From positions 1-64,000 of the forward strand of contig NEWT02000018.1 of the NCBI GenBank assembly GCA_002869925.2: a stretch of DNA of 64,000 nt. Reading direction: 5' to 3'. The notes beneath the pieces were generated by a model. It had not been told where the DNA came from. It did no database searches and saw nothing but the letters and a program-made list of their open reading frames with translations. Of the stretch, positions 31,446 through 40,394 are shown in pieces (within the stretch, counting starts at the first letter, position 1; every line of letters begins with the position of its first letter). A program made the translations under genes and the position numbers. Origin of the DNA: Nitrospira sp. CG24A. Lineage in GTDB: Bacteria; Nitrospirota; Nitrospiria; Nitrospirales; Nitrospiraceae.

Positions 31446-32075
31446 ATGCCTCAAATGGCCCTTGTGAGTGCATCCGGCCTATCTTCCCGTAAAAAGATTT
31501 CCCGCACAATCGCGTTCAATAAGCCCTATGGCGTGTTGCCGTGTTTTACCGATCCGAACGGGCGGCCAACATTGGCTGACTATATCGATTTTCCCGGAGT
31601 CTATGCTGCCGGCCGTCTCGATCTGGATAGTGAAGGGCTGCTGCTTCTGACGTCGGACGGTACGTTGGCCCATCACATCACGGACCCGCAGCATAAATTG
31701 CCAAAACTGTACCTCGCGCAAATCGAGCGCATCCCGAGCGAGGAGGCGTTGGAGCGGTTGCGAACAGGAGTGGTGCTGAACGGCAAGAAGACCAAGCCTG
31801 CTGAAGTACGTATGCTGCCGGACGATCCGCAGTTACCTGATCGCTCCGTGCCTATCCGATTCCGTAAAAATGTGCCGACTGCTTGGCTGGAGATCATACT
31901 CCGCGAGGGGTTGAACCGACAGGTTAGGCGCATGACTGCCGCAGTGGGGCACCCGACGTTGCGATTAGTGAGGGTGGCGATCGGGCCAATTGTGCTGGGC
32001 AACCTCAAGCCTGGCGAATGGCGGAATATGACGAGTGGAGAAATTTCAGAGATCTATTCAGCGGTTTGTCGGTAA
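31446..32075 (+). CDS. rluE: RluE-type 23S rRNA pseudouridine synthase
   Basis: A 209-residue protein without an S4 domain, as in RluE. Motif I is TIAFNKPYGVLPCFTDPNGRPTL; the catalytic aspartate is in AGRLDLDSEGLLLLTSDG; the RREGLNRQVRRMTAAVGHPTLRLVRVAIGP stretch closes the family pattern. RluE modifies U2457 (E. coli numbering) of 23S rRNA; that site is inferred from family. The start follows GGAG. Probably co-transcribed with slp. Confidence 0.85.
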   Translation: MPQMALVSASGLSSRKKISRTIAFNKPYGVLPCFTDPNGRPTLADYIDFPGVYAAGRLDLDSEGLLLLTSDGTLAHHITDPQHKLPKLYLAQIERIPSEEALERLRTGVVLNGKKTKPAEVRMLPDDPQLPDRSVPIRFRKNVPTAWLEIILREGLNRQVRRMTAAVGHPTLRLVRVAIGPIVLGNLKPGEWRNMTSGEISEIYSAVCR

Positions 32076-32092
32076 GTCTGGAGCTGTATGCA

Positions 32093-32135
32093 CGATGCTG
32101 AAACAGTCCGCCAGCGGTAATCTCGCTTCGCTCCC
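32093..32135. repeat. Partial repeat related to 3700-3750
   Basis: GATGCTGAAACAGTCCGCCAGCGG followed by TAATCTCGCTTCGCTCCCAGG matches the copy at 3700-3750 and the left end of the copy at 63797. It lies behind rluE. Confidence 0.55.
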
Positions 32136-32267
32136 AGGAATCATGAGGCGTGCGGGGTGAAAGGTGACACGAGCGTGAGCCGAGGAGCTGCGGTCTTGCT
32201 TGAGAAAAGGCGCCTTTCGGCGCACCAGGGTTGGGTAGGGGAGAAGACTGGATTTTTTGAGAATCCT

Positions 32268-33401
32268 ATGCGGTGCATAGCCGTGTTAGCCATGGGTCTG
32301 TTGATGAGCCTCGCCGGCTGCCAGGCAGGGAGCGGGAAGGTCCTGAAAGGGTTGCCCTGTTCGGAGATTGAAGGGCAGATCAATTTTTCAGACAGGATCG
32401 GTACCCTCAACCGACTGGCCGATGCGTTTGCAGGGCAGTGCTATGACCTCGTGATCCTTCATGGTGAAAAGGCCCGGTTGGAATTCCGGCATAAGACGTT
32501 CTCCTTCGTGAAGGAGACCACCAACATTTTTGTTCCGGAAGGTTCCTTCATCGATTACGTGATGGAAAGTTATGAACGCGGCTATCTTAGCCTCTTACTG
32601 GCGGCGAGCTATGCGAACGTACAGAAACCAGAAGAGGCGAAGGTCGAGCTCAGGCAACTGGATCATGAGCTATTTACACCGCTCTACAATTACGGCGAAG
32701 ACCCGGTTAATCTGTTGTTGTCCGCTGTATTGTGGGAGCGAGTGGGCGAGGTAAATGAGGCGCGTGTCGATTGGCTCCGGCTGAGAGACCTGGGATTGAT
32801 GTGGAAGGGGCATGAAGATCCGGTTCGGCTATTTGCCGGACGACAAGTGAGTCGAATCGACGAAGGGCAAGATCTTAGTGAGCCGTGGCACGTCTATAGC
32901 ATCGACCGATTTCCTGAACTCTCGTGGGACCTGCAATTTTTCGGATCTGAGAATGGATATTTTTCTGTAACAGCGGACAAGGAATTTCCTCGCGCCTGTC
33001 AGTCCGACACCGGCGTGCGGATGTCCACACAAAGTTGGTTCGAGAAGGTGGCGATTCGCCATAGTCATGGATATCACCCGCTCCTCAACGTCCAGGCATG
33101 GATCCGATTGCCGGTTGGCCTGACCTACAGCCTGGTTCCGTTGGCGGCAGGAGCCGGTGTCATGGTCGGAGGCTGCGTGCTCGACGCGGCGGGCAAGGGC
33201 AACGGGTCGCTTTGCCAGCTCTCAGTGATCGGTGGGATGGCCTTGATGAGCACCGCACCGGCAGTGCTCGAAGGCGCCCTACAACCGGACTTGCGGCATT
33301 GGGAGCATGTGCCTGCGGCGTTTGTGGTGACCAGAGCCTCAAAGCCTGAATTGGAGCCCTGTCTGCCGAAAGATGAAATTGCTGTGCAGCGGCTTTGGTA
33401 G
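32268..33401 (+). CDS. Unknown envelope lipoprotein, COG3014-like
   Basis: A 377-residue protein with a lipoprotein signal (MRCIAVLAMGLLMSLAGCQ). The middle resembles tetratricopeptide-like COG3014 lipoproteins (YERGYLSLLLAASYANVQKPEEAKVELRQLDHEL, LLSAVLWERVGEVNEARVDWLRL). A glycine-rich hydrophobic stretch near residues 285-330 (LAAGAGVMVGGCVLDAAG, IGGMALMSTAPAVLEGAL) may insert in a membrane. The start at 32268 begins the signal; the 37-residue extension contains repeat-derived sequence and is rejected. Function unknown; it may act in envelope stress or polymer export. Confidence 0.6.
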   Translation: MRCIAVLAMGLLMSLAGCQAGSGKVLKGLPCSEIEGQINFSDRIGTLNRLADAFAGQCYDLVILHGEKARLEFRHKTFSFVKETTNIFVPEGSFIDYVMESYERGYLSLLLAASYANVQKPEEAKVELRQLDHELFTPLYNYGEDPVNLLLSAVLWERVGEVNEARVDWLRLRDLGLMWKGHEDPVRLFAGRQVSRIDEGQDLSEPWHVYSIDRFPELSWDLQFFGSENGYFSVTADKEFPRACQSDTGVRMSTQSWFEKVAIRHSHGYHPLLNVQAWIRLPVGLTYSLVPLAAGAGVMVGGCVLDAAGKGNGSLCQLSVIGGMALMSTAPAVLEGALQPDLRHWEHVPAAFVVTRASKPELEPCLPKDEIAVQRLW

Positions 33402-33728
33402 GAGTAATTCGCCGGTATGATTCAGAAGTGAGGGATTGGCATTCCGTAGGTCTTCAAACAGATGTTCTAGATCGACGCGGGTCTCGCCCATGTATCACTC
33501 CGTGAGATCTGCTCTGTGTGGCGAAAAGGACGGTGGGTGAGAGCCGCAGGCGAAGTCAAGGCGAGGTCAGAATCCGACGCTTCACCCGGAGTGATCATGA
33601 GCATTTGGGTTAGGCTGTCGTGCGCCGAGAAACAAGGCCGGTCGGCATTTCATCGCGCCGAGCCGTTACAAAAGACTCCCGACCCCTTTTATTCGACCCC
33701 TTTATTCGCAGGTTAAAAATGAGGAAGC
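33402..33728. other. Non-coding gap with inverted repeats and REP-like fragments
   Basis: ATCACTCCG (33494-33502) and CGGAGTGAT (33587-33595), each next to CATG on its outer side, bound a ~110-bp segment like short element ends. Near 33681-33708 the tandem CGACCCCTTTTATTCGACCCC resembles fragments of REP-type elements; a related GGGGTC...GACCCC stem is near 36020 on the other side of the permease. No gene seen. Confidence 0.4.
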
Positions 33729-33758
33729 GACGCCGCAAGAGATTGCGCTTGCGGCGTC
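33729..33758 (-). terminator. Terminator of the NCS1 permease gene
   Basis: GACGCCGCAA and TTGCGGCGTC form a perfect 10-bp stem with a 10-base loop, 24 bases after the permease stop on the minus strand, followed by a pyrimidine run ending in ATTTTT. Confidence 0.75.
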
Positions 33759-33781
33759 GGTATTGCTGATAAATGAACCGG

Positions 33782-35506
33782 CTATTGGTCCTTCTCTAGG
33801 TTAAGGCCTTCATAGCGTGTCCTCCTTGTGCTATGTGTCGGAACCATCTGCGCGGGCAGTACGTGCTCGCCGGTCTTGTCCGTGGACAGGCAGAGCGAGC
33901 AGATGTAGCCCTCGTGAACGGCGGCCTTGATCATGTCCGGGCGCTCGTAATCATGGTGGCAGACATGGCATTTCAGGTGCTCTCCGGACGGGTTGCCGTA
34001 CTTGTCGTACATCGGCAGGGCGATGCCGTCGTCGGTGCGGCGCAGGTAGTACTTGCCCTTCGTCGCAATCGCGATGATGGGCGGCAGCACCAGCGCGAGC
34101 CCGATCGCCACCAGCGGTGAATACGGCCGGATGGCCTCACCGAGGCCGCCGAAGAATGCGAGCACCGACACGCCAGCGGCGATCAGCATCGACCCGAAGC
34201 CCACGGGATTGAAGTCGTACAACATCCCGCGGCGGAACTCAGGCGTTATCGGCGAAAGCTTCAGCAGGTACTTGTTGAAGACGATGTCCGAGGCCACCAC
34301 CACGACCCAGGCCATGCCGCAGTTGGCGTAGAACCCGAGTATGGTGTTCAGGAAGTCGAACATGTTCGCTTCCATCAGGATCAGCGCGATCAGCAGGTTC
34401 ACGCCGAGGAATACGATACGGCCCGGATAGTGCTTGGTGACGCGGGTGAACACGTTCGTCCACGCCAGCGAGCCCGAGTACGCATTAGTCACGTTGATCT
34501 TGATCTGGCTAATCACCACGAGCACGACCGCCAGCGTCATTGCGAGCCAGCCCGGCAGGAAGTTATTGTAGATCTCCAGGAACTGGTGAACCGGCTGGTT
34601 GGCGATGCCGGCGCTGTTCGCGACGTTCACGATCAGGTAGACCGCCAGGAACAGACCCACGATCTGCTTGATGGCGCCGAAGATGACCCAGCCCGGGCCG
34701 GCGAGGAACATCCAGGTCCACCAGCTGCGCTTGTTCTCGGGGGTCATCGGCGGCATGAAGCGCAGGTAGTCGTTCTGCTCGGCAATCTGCGCAATCAGGG
34801 ACAGGCAGACGCCCGCAGCCATCAGCGTAGAGCCTAGATCGAAGCCCTCGACACCATTCTGGCCCTGGTAGGCGAAGAACTGGCCGACCGACTCCGGGTG
34901 ACTGACGACCAGATAGACGAACGGCGCGACCATCAGGATGAGCCACAGGGGAGTCGTCCAGACCTGCAGTGTCGAAAGCACTTTCATGCCGTAGATCACC
35001 AGCGGGAAGATGACGAGCGTCGACGCTGCGTACCCCAGCCATACCGGGATGCCGAGCCCGAGTTCGAGTCCCTGGGCCATGATGGAGCCCTCGAGAGCGA
35101 AGAAGATGAAGGTGAACGTCGCGTAGATGACGTTGGTGACCACCGAGCCGTAATAGCCGAAACCGCTTCCGCGGGTGACGAGGTCGAGGTCGATGTTGTA
35201 CCGCGCCGAGTAGTAGGCGACCGGGAAGCCAGTCAGCATCACGACAACGGCGAAGATGAGGATGCCCCACAGCGCGTTGGTGGTGCCGTAGGAAATGCCG
35301 ATGTTGGCGCCGATGGCGAAGTCGGCGAGATAGGCGATGCCGCCCAACGCCGAGATGCCGACGACCGGCGTCGACCACTTGCGGTAGCTACGTGGTGCGA
35401 ACCGCAGTGTGTAGTCCTCCAAGGTTTCCTTGCTGGCCGTCATGGTGTCGAGGTCTGCCTCGTCCACCCCTGGTTTCCTGTTGCGCTCTTGCGTCATGGC
35501 TGTCAA
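33782..35506 (-). CDS. NCS1-family nucleobase permease with C-terminal zinc-ribbon-like tail
   Basis: A 574-residue transporter of the purine/cytosine/allantoin/hydantoin type, with 12 predicted membrane helices (about 50-505). NCS1 hallmarks include TLEDYTLRFAPRSYRKW, GSGFGYYGSVVTN and QIKINVTNAYSGSLAWTNVFTR. The soluble tail has two CxxC pairs (CHVCHHDYE, ICSLCLS) that could bind zinc, unusual for the family. The likely start is TTG 35506, seven bases after AAGGAGG; ATG 35497 lies too far from it. Codon use looks more GC-rich at third positions than neighbours, and both flanks carry element debris, so acquisition by transfer is inferred. It has its own terminator. Confidence 0.85.
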   Translation of the reverse strand: MTAMTQERNRKPGVDEADLDTMTASKETLEDYTLRFAPRSYRKWSTPVVGISALGGIAYLADFAIGANIGISYGTTNALWGILIFAVVVMLTGFPVAYYSARYNIDLDLVTRGSGFGYYGSVVTNVIYATFTFIFFALEGSIMAQGLELGLGIPVWLGYAASTLVIFPLVIYGMKVLSTLQVWTTPLWLILMVAPFVYLVVSHPESVGQFFAYQGQNGVEGFDLGSTLMAAGVCLSLIAQIAEQNDYLRFMPPMTPENKRSWWTWMFLAGPGWVIFGAIKQIVGLFLAVYLIVNVANSAGIANQPVHQFLEIYNNFLPGWLAMTLAVVLVVISQIKINVTNAYSGSLAWTNVFTRVTKHYPGRIVFLGVNLLIALILMEANMFDFLNTILGFYANCGMAWVVVVASDIVFNKYLLKLSPITPEFRRGMLYDFNPVGFGSMLIAAGVSVLAFFGGLGEAIRPYSPLVAIGLALVLPPIIAIATKGKYYLRRTDDGIALPMYDKYGNPSGEHLKCHVCHHDYERPDMIKAAVHEGYICSLCLSTDKTGEHVLPAQMVPTHSTRRTRYEGLNLEKDQ

Positions 35507-36508
35507 AGCTAGAACCTCCTTGTTTCCGTATTGTGACAATTGTGTTCCCACCGCGAGCTAAATCGCTGATCGCGGCATCGGCTGGATACGTTTACATCCG
35601 CGTAACGGTTTTTGAAACTAGGGACATGCCTAGTTCCTCTCGAATTAGTCACGGGGTGATTCTGTGGCCTGATCCTGTCGGAACGCCTTCTTTGAGGAGG
35701 CGTTCCTGGCGGGATCCATCGCTTGAACAAGGTCCGCTTCGGTTTGGTGGACATGCACAACAACAAGATTTGCGATCTTCAACGGCGTGCCTGCGGCTAC
35801 CGAGACGAGGACTATCTCACACTCAAAATCGAATAGGTCAATAGGGGGCATGTCTTGTAATCATACATTTCTAGTGGCTGCCCATTCTTGGGCTTGCTAT
35901 GGAGCCGCGTGATCCGTGATCCGATCAGGGTTAGGCCAATGCCAACCTGTTTTTGACACGCCGGACCTTGATCTCTCCAGCGTGCCTCTCCGCCTGCGCA
36001 AGGTCGTACGAAAAGAAAAGGGGTCGGGAATGTTTTTTGACCCCATTAGGCGCCTCCTTGTCCGTCCGTCAGGCCGATAGCGGATGTTCGCTCGACTCGC
36101 TGCGGTTGTTTAGCTCCAACAAGCCGATATATTCACGCTGACCGGGACTATTTCACGATTGAATCGGGATTTCATCTGTCGTCTGTCCATTTCCCCTCAC
36201 GAAATCCTCTGATTAAGCAGGCAGCACGCACACCCAACCGGACAACCGCGTTTCGCTTCACCCGATATCTCGTTGTTCCTAGCCTGATCCGGGGCAAATA
36301 CATCAATGCCTGCCCAGACCTCGCTCGCGGACAAAAAGGGTCATGTCTTGTAATCACATATTTAAAGAATGGATTTCACAGCCGCGGCGGGTTAGGAAGA
36401 TGAATTCTTCTGAGTCGGGTGAGGGGCGAACGAGGTCTTTGGCGTTGCCATGCACCATTCTTCCCCCACTCGAACATTAGGTAAAGGAACAGGTTGGCCC
36501 GAATGATA
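35507..36508. other. Gene-poor kilobase with element remnants
   Basis: No intact gene. Contents: a hairpin CCGCGA/TCGCGG near 35551-35574; a 9-bp stem GGAACGCCT/AGGCGTTCC at 35680-35706; a transposase fragment at 35747-35836; a direct repeat CATGTCTTGTAATCA at about 35849 and 36340; and a GGGGTC...GACCCC stem near 36020-36045. The GGTCATGTCTTGTAATC motif resembles the ends associated with REP-type tyrosine transposases, from memory. Confidence 0.45.
35747..35836 (+). pseudogene. C-terminal fragment of an IS transposase (ISL3-like)
   Basis: The frame reads VDMHNNKICDLQRRACGYRD then EDYLTLKIE and stop. The QRRAxGYRDxDYLxLKI pattern is typical of the C-termini of ISL3-type transposases. The 5' part is missing, so this is a remnant. 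The family call is from memory of the motif. Confidence 0.4.
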
Positions 36509-37543
36509 CTACAGGTTGACCTTGTAGTGTGTGCTCCGTCCGTCCCCGGTGGGAACGAGTACGCCCTTCTCCGTCAGGTCCTGCAAATCACGCGTCGCCG
36601 TGGCCTTGGATGCTCCGGTGACGGTCATGTATTTCTTTGCGCTCATGCCGCCTTCAAAGCCGGCCGGGCCTTCGTCCAGCATGCGACGAAGGGTTTGTCG
36701 TTGTCGGTCATTGAGCTGATCCCTCCACCGGTCGAACAGTCTCGTTTTCTTCAAGGTGAACTCGATCTGTTCTTCAGCCTGAATCTGTGTTTCCAGTACC
36801 ATGTGAACGAACCAGCTTACCCAGGCTGTGATCTCATTCGACTGTTGCCCTTCTTGCAGCGCCTCGTAATACTGCTTCCGGTTGGCTTCGATCGACCTCG
36901 ACAGGCTTAGCAATGCGGGCCGTCCGAGCCCCTGCGAGAGCGCTTTCTTGGACAAGGCTCGTCCGATGCGGCCGTTGCCGTCTTCGAAGGGATGGATCGA
37001 CTCAAAGTAGAGATGCGCGACCGCCGAACGTACTGCCGCCTTTGAAATCTCTTGTTTCCCGCCTGGGGCGGTGTCATTGAACCACTGAATGAAACGTGTC
37101 ATCTCTTCCGGAACCATTGCCGACGGAGGCGCTTCAAAATGCACCCGTTCATGTCCCACCGGCCCAGACTCCACCTGCAGCGGTTCGGCATGCGTCCGCC
37201 ACTGGCCGGATGCAATGCGTCGGTGTCCGGCCATGATCATGCGGTGCCAGGCAAACAGCGTGTCTTCTGAAAGTGGGGCGTCAGCACTGTTCCGGACGTC
37301 GATCATGAGTGCCGCGGCGCCGTTGGCTCTTTTGTCCCCTGTCGCAGGGCCGCTTTCCATGCCGAGACTGTGCCGGATTGACGACATGACGTCTTTGCGG
37401 CTGAGCAGTTCCCCTTCGATGGCGGAAGTCTTCAGCGCCTCTACAACCATCATCTCGATGGTCGTTTCCACCTGCGCGTCTGCTGTCAGCCCTTTCAAGA
37501 GTCCGCTTGCGTGACCGGTTCTCTCGGTAAATGCGAACAGCAC
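36509..37543 (-). CDS. Fic-domain AMPylase-like protein, N-terminus interrupted
   Basis: A 344-residue frame with a Fic core. The motif HPFEDGNGRIGR (catalytic histidine) is intact, and TSAIEGELL resembles the inhibitory (S/T)xxxE(G/N) helix. The C-terminus (GMSAKKYMTVTGASKATATRDLQDLTEKGVLV) is a winged-helix DNA-binding domain. Upstream in frame, ATG 37609 starts MRYNWQQRD, then TAG at 37580-37582, then PEFRYDLSGVEH joining this frame. Family members have W where the TAG stands, so TGG mutated to TAG at codon 10. Translation could restart at GTG 37543, leaving the Fic core intact. Operator-like repeats lie upstream. Confidence 0.8.
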   Translation of the reverse strand: MLFAFTERTGHASGLLKGLTADAQVETTIEMMVVEALKTSAIEGELLSRKDVMSSIRHSLGMESGPATGDKRANGAAALMIDVRNSADAPLSEDTLFAWHRMIMAGHRRIASGQWRTHAEPLQVESGPVGHERVHFEAPPSAMVPEEMTRFIQWFNDTAPGGKQEISKAAVRSAVAHLYFESIHPFEDGNGRIGRALSKKALSQGLGRPALLSLSRSIEANRKQYYEALQEGQQSNEITAWVSWFVHMVLETQIQAEEQIEFTLKKTRLFDRWRDQLNDRQRQTLRRMLDEGPAGFEGGMSAKKYMTVTGASKATATRDLQDLTEKGVLVPTGDGRSTHYKVNL

Positions 37544-37607
37544 GTGTTCGACTCCAGAGAGATCGTATCGGAACTCAGGCTAGTCGCGTTGCTGCCAGTT
37601 ATAACGC

Positions 37608-37681
37608 ATGAGCCGATTACATACCTATTCGGCTCATTTTAAATGAAAATATGAGCCGAACAATGGCAATGTTTGGCTCAT
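37608..37681 (-). promoter_or_regulatory. Operator-like array upstream of fic
   Basis: Four half-sites form two inverted pairs: ATGAGCCGA (37608-37616) with TCGGCTCAT (37629-37637), and ATGAGCCGAA (37651-37660) with TTTGGCTCAT (37672-37681). The first site covers the original start codon. The Fic protein has a C-terminal winged helix, so autoregulation is plausible. The motif occurs nowhere else in the window that I noticed. Confidence 0.65.
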
Positions 37682-37888
37682 GGAGGGGGTTAGAGGTACT
37701 TGTCTGAAGTGGATCACGAATCTGAAGGGGTCATTGCTTAACTTGATACTTCGGAGCGGTTGAAGGAAGTGCGGGATAGAGATTGATTCTCATCGCCATG
37801 GCCTTGGAAAGTATCTTCGGATTACCCGTGGCTTTCGGTCTTCGTAGTCGAAGGGGCTAACTCGGCAGAGTCGGTTACTCGGGGAGCC

Positions 37889-38260
37889 TCATTTTTCCAT
37901 ACCGCCCAGTCCCCCGATCAGGTGTGCCAGTGCGTCTTCGCCTGGGCCTTTGCCGTTCTTCATCTCAGTTTTGATCTCTTCGAACAGCTGATTGGCCTCT
38001 GGGCCTAGAGAGCGGATGGTCTGTTCGAGACGGCCCAACATACGCTCCCGCTTAACTTGCTCCTCGGTAAGTGTGTCCGCCTTGATATTCTGATCGATCA
38101 GTTGAGAGAGTTGCTGGAGTTTCTTGTGGAGGTCCGGTGGGAGTGAGTTCAGGGCTCCGGCCGCGTTATCGGAGGGATGGTGTTCAGTCGGTTGAGCCCA
38201 TGCTGGAGCAGCGGCAATGAGACTCATCACGATGACGAACCAACGTGTAGGTCGTGTCAT
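37889..38260 (-). CDS. Small exported protein of unknown function
   Basis: A 123-residue protein with a cleavable signal (MTRPTRWFVIVMSLIAAAPAWA, AxA site before QPTEHH). The mature part is helical and charged (LPPDLHKKLQQLSQLIDQ, EEQVKRERMLGRLEQTIRSL) and ends in LIGGLGGMEK. The ribosome site GGGAGAG precedes the ATG. I do not recognise the family. It stands alone between the fic region and the HD-hydrolase gene. The 279-bp gap before it (37682-37888 after the operator array) shows nothing I can name. Confidence 0.6.
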   Translation of the reverse strand: MTRPTRWFVIVMSLIAAAPAWAQPTEHHPSDNAAGALNSLPPDLHKKLQQLSQLIDQNIKADTLTEEQVKRERMLGRLEQTIRSLGPEANQLFEEIKTEMKNGKGPGEDALAHLIGGLGGMEK

Positions 38261-38345
38261 GTTGCTCTCCCATGTGTGTAGAAACAGGGAAAGTATCTCA
38301 GTCTATAGGCAGTCTGTCAGTAAAATCCAACAAATTGCCTCAAGA

Positions 38346-38437
38346 GCGTGAAAGGTAAAAAGTGAAATGTAAAACGAAGGAATGGCGAAAGCTCTTTTCC
38401 GAAACCTTTCACCTCTTACGTTTAACGTTTCACGAGC
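38346..38437. repeat. Paired GTGAAA array behind HD gene
   Basis: GTGAAAGGTAAAAAGTGAAATG on the left, CACCTCTTACGTTTAACG and GTTTCACG on the right. It lies 11 bases beyond the stop of the minus-strand HD gene and could serve as its terminator-like stem. Confidence 0.75.
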
Positions 38438-38448
38438 CGCTGGGTGGG

Positions 38449-39870
38449 CTAGTCGTTCGATTCGAGGCTCGACGGTGTCTTATTGAGTACCGTGGCAGTG
38501 GCGCGCGAGAGGGCTTCGTCGTGTGCGTGGTCGAGGGTATAGACGCGGAATTGGACCAAGCGGGTCGGCAGCAGGTCGAGGAATTCTTCCAACGGTTCTG
38601 TCGAAATACCTTTGGTGCCCGGGTCGTACACATAGAGGGGGTTGCCGCGCCGGTCTTTCGGATCTGGCCGCGGGTCGAGCGGCGCCATGTCGACGCGGAA
38701 CTCCACTTTTTTGAGTCGCGCAGGCAATTCCTTTTTGATCTGTTCTTCAAAATGTTCGTGGCTGGGAAAGTCCATGCCACGTTCCTGGCCCTTTTCCTTG
38801 AGGACAGCGCTGTAGGCCATCTTCCATTTCACATCTCGCCCCAGAATTCGCTGCCATTCTGCGCCGAGACGCCGCTCGGTGGCATGGCGTGAGGTCTTCC
38901 ATCCACGAACCTGTTCAAGGAGGGACCAGTCGGTCAGCGTCAGGTACTCGTCCATTTTCTTGCGAGGGTCGTGGGGAAACAGGAGCTTCATGGTGTCGCC
39001 GAAGATGTCACGGAGGTGGATGTCGATCGCGCGCGTGGTCCGGTGATAGTAGACGTTGGAATAGAGATACATCCGTGTATTGAGGAACATCTGTAGGGCG
39101 GGGAGGCCCGTCTTATGTATCGTAAACCCCTTGTCTGTGATGATCGTGTAGTGAATGAGCCTGGAGAGATCAACCGGGCCGACGGCCACGCCGCACATAT
39201 AGGAATCGCGCAGGACATAGTCGAGGTTATCTGCGGTATAGCTGCCGGAAATGACCGGCTGGAGCATGTTGAGCCATCGCGGAATGCGGGAGTTGTCCTT
39301 GCCTTTTTCCTTGAGAATCACATGTGCGATTTGATCGGGGTTGAGTTCTTCGCCTTTTGCGAAGGGACCGGACGGGCTGCGCCGGATCTTGCGGATGATC
39401 GGGCCGAGATGGTCGCGAATGATGATCTGTCCGAGTTTTTCGTGACTGGCGTCGAAGGCGTGCAAGTAGTTGTCGTCGAAGAAGTGGCAGAAGGGGCCGT
39501 GGCCGATGTCGTGCACAAGGGCCGTGACGCGGAGAAACTCTTCGACATAGTTTGCCGATGGAACCTCTTTGACGGCTTTCTTGAGAAATGGATAGAGATG
39601 TTGTGCAAAGCGGCCTGCCACATGCATGGTGCCGAGGGAGTGGACGAAGCGGGTGTGTTCCGCCGAGGGGTAGACCCATCGAGCGCTTTGGAGTTGATAG
39701 ATGTACCGGAGGCGCTGGACCCAGGGAGAGTCGATCAGGTCTTTTTCCGTCCGTTCGTGCGGATCTGCTGTAGTGAAGGGTACGGTGAAGGAGACGTATT
39801 GGTGAATGGGATCGGCGATCAGCGCCGATCCATCGTAGGGAGCCGTAGATTGATGACTGAACTCAGGCAT
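38449..39870 (-). CDS. HD-domain phosphohydrolase
   Basis: A 473-residue protein of the dGTPase-like HD superfamily. The metal site reads RFVHSLGTMHVAGR (first His), then ALVHDIGHGPFCHFFD (HD pair and following His), and DNLDYVLRDSYMCGV supplies the last Asp. The typical N-terminus DPIHQYVSFT...DSPWVQRLRYIYQLQ is present. Such enzymes hydrolyse phosphate esters of nucleotides; the substrate is not known. ATG 39870 is preferred; a TTG three codons upstream is possible. It shares direction with DUF2062, thiL and lon, and the DUF2062 stop is 14 bases upstream. Confidence 0.85.
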   Translation of the reverse strand: MPEFSHQSTAPYDGSALIADPIHQYVSFTVPFTTADPHERTEKDLIDSPWVQRLRYIYQLQSARWVYPSAEHTRFVHSLGTMHVAGRFAQHLYPFLKKAVKEVPSANYVEEFLRVTALVHDIGHGPFCHFFDDNYLHAFDASHEKLGQIIIRDHLGPIIRKIRRSPSGPFAKGEELNPDQIAHVILKEKGKDNSRIPRWLNMLQPVISGSYTADNLDYVLRDSYMCGVAVGPVDLSRLIHYTIITDKGFTIHKTGLPALQMFLNTRMYLYSNVYYHRTTRAIDIHLRDIFGDTMKLLFPHDPRKKMDEYLTLTDWSLLEQVRGWKTSRHATERRLGAEWQRILGRDVKWKMAYSAVLKEKGQERGMDFPSHEHFEEQIKKELPARLKKVEFRVDMAPLDPRPDPKDRRGNPLYVYDPGTKGISTEPLEEFLDLLPTRLVQFRVYTLDHAHDEALSRATATVLNKTPSSLESND

Positions 39871-39884
39871 GGTGAGCAATCATC

Positions 39885-40373
39885 TTAGCCTACATCTTGA
39901 GAGGGCGGCAATGGCTCTGTCTGGGCGAGTGGATGTGCCCGTCGATATTTGGATACGAAAAAATAGGCCAGAGGATAGGCGAGTGCTGCACCGAGAAGGC
40001 TTAAGACCATTCCGCCAAGAAAGAACGGCATGGCGTAGGGCAAGACCTGTTCATAGATTGCGCTGAAGCTCATGTCCTGCCAGTCGAAGGAGGGGTTATC
40101 GGAACGGCCGAGTAAGAGCGCGCCGACCCAGTAGGTGGCGCCGAGGATGGGGACCACAGTCCAGGGGTTGTTGAGAAGTGCGCCTGCGAAGAGCGCAAGA
40201 AAGTTCAGGCCCAATGCCCAGGCGAAGAAGAACACCATCGCGGTGTGCAGTCCGTAGGCCGGGGAAAAACAAATGAAGACTCCGATGGCGAACGCTAGTG
40301 CTGTTCGCTGCGGCGATTCCTGCAGATGCAGGACCTGTTTCAGCAGCGATCGAAATGAAGGGATCTTGGCCAT
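39885..40373 (-). CDS. DUF2062 membrane protein
   Basis: A 162-residue protein with three to four transmembrane helices. The family signature is SPQRTALAFAIGVFICFSPAYGLHTAMVFFFAWALGLN with NNPWTVVPILGATYWVGALLLG. DUF2062 proteins are inner membrane proteins of unknown function, sometimes fused or linked to glycosyltransferases. It lies in a minus-strand run of thiL (21 bases upstream) and the HD hydrolase (14 bases downstream) and is probably co-transcribed with both. Confidence 0.8.
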   Translation of the reverse strand: MAKIPSFRSLLKQVLHLQESPQRTALAFAIGVFICFSPAYGLHTAMVFFFAWALGLNFLALFAGALLNNPWTVVPILGATYWVGALLLGRSDNPSFDWQDMSFSAIYEQVLPYAMPFFLGGMVLSLLGAALAYPLAYFFVSKYRRAHPLAQTEPLPPSQDVG

Positions 40374-40394
40374 AGCTGTGATGGGTGAAGCCGG

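Noticed and set aside
34563-35378. Long minus-strand frame inside the NCS1 gene
   Set aside because: Arg/Pro/His-rich shadow of the GC-rich permease frame without domains.
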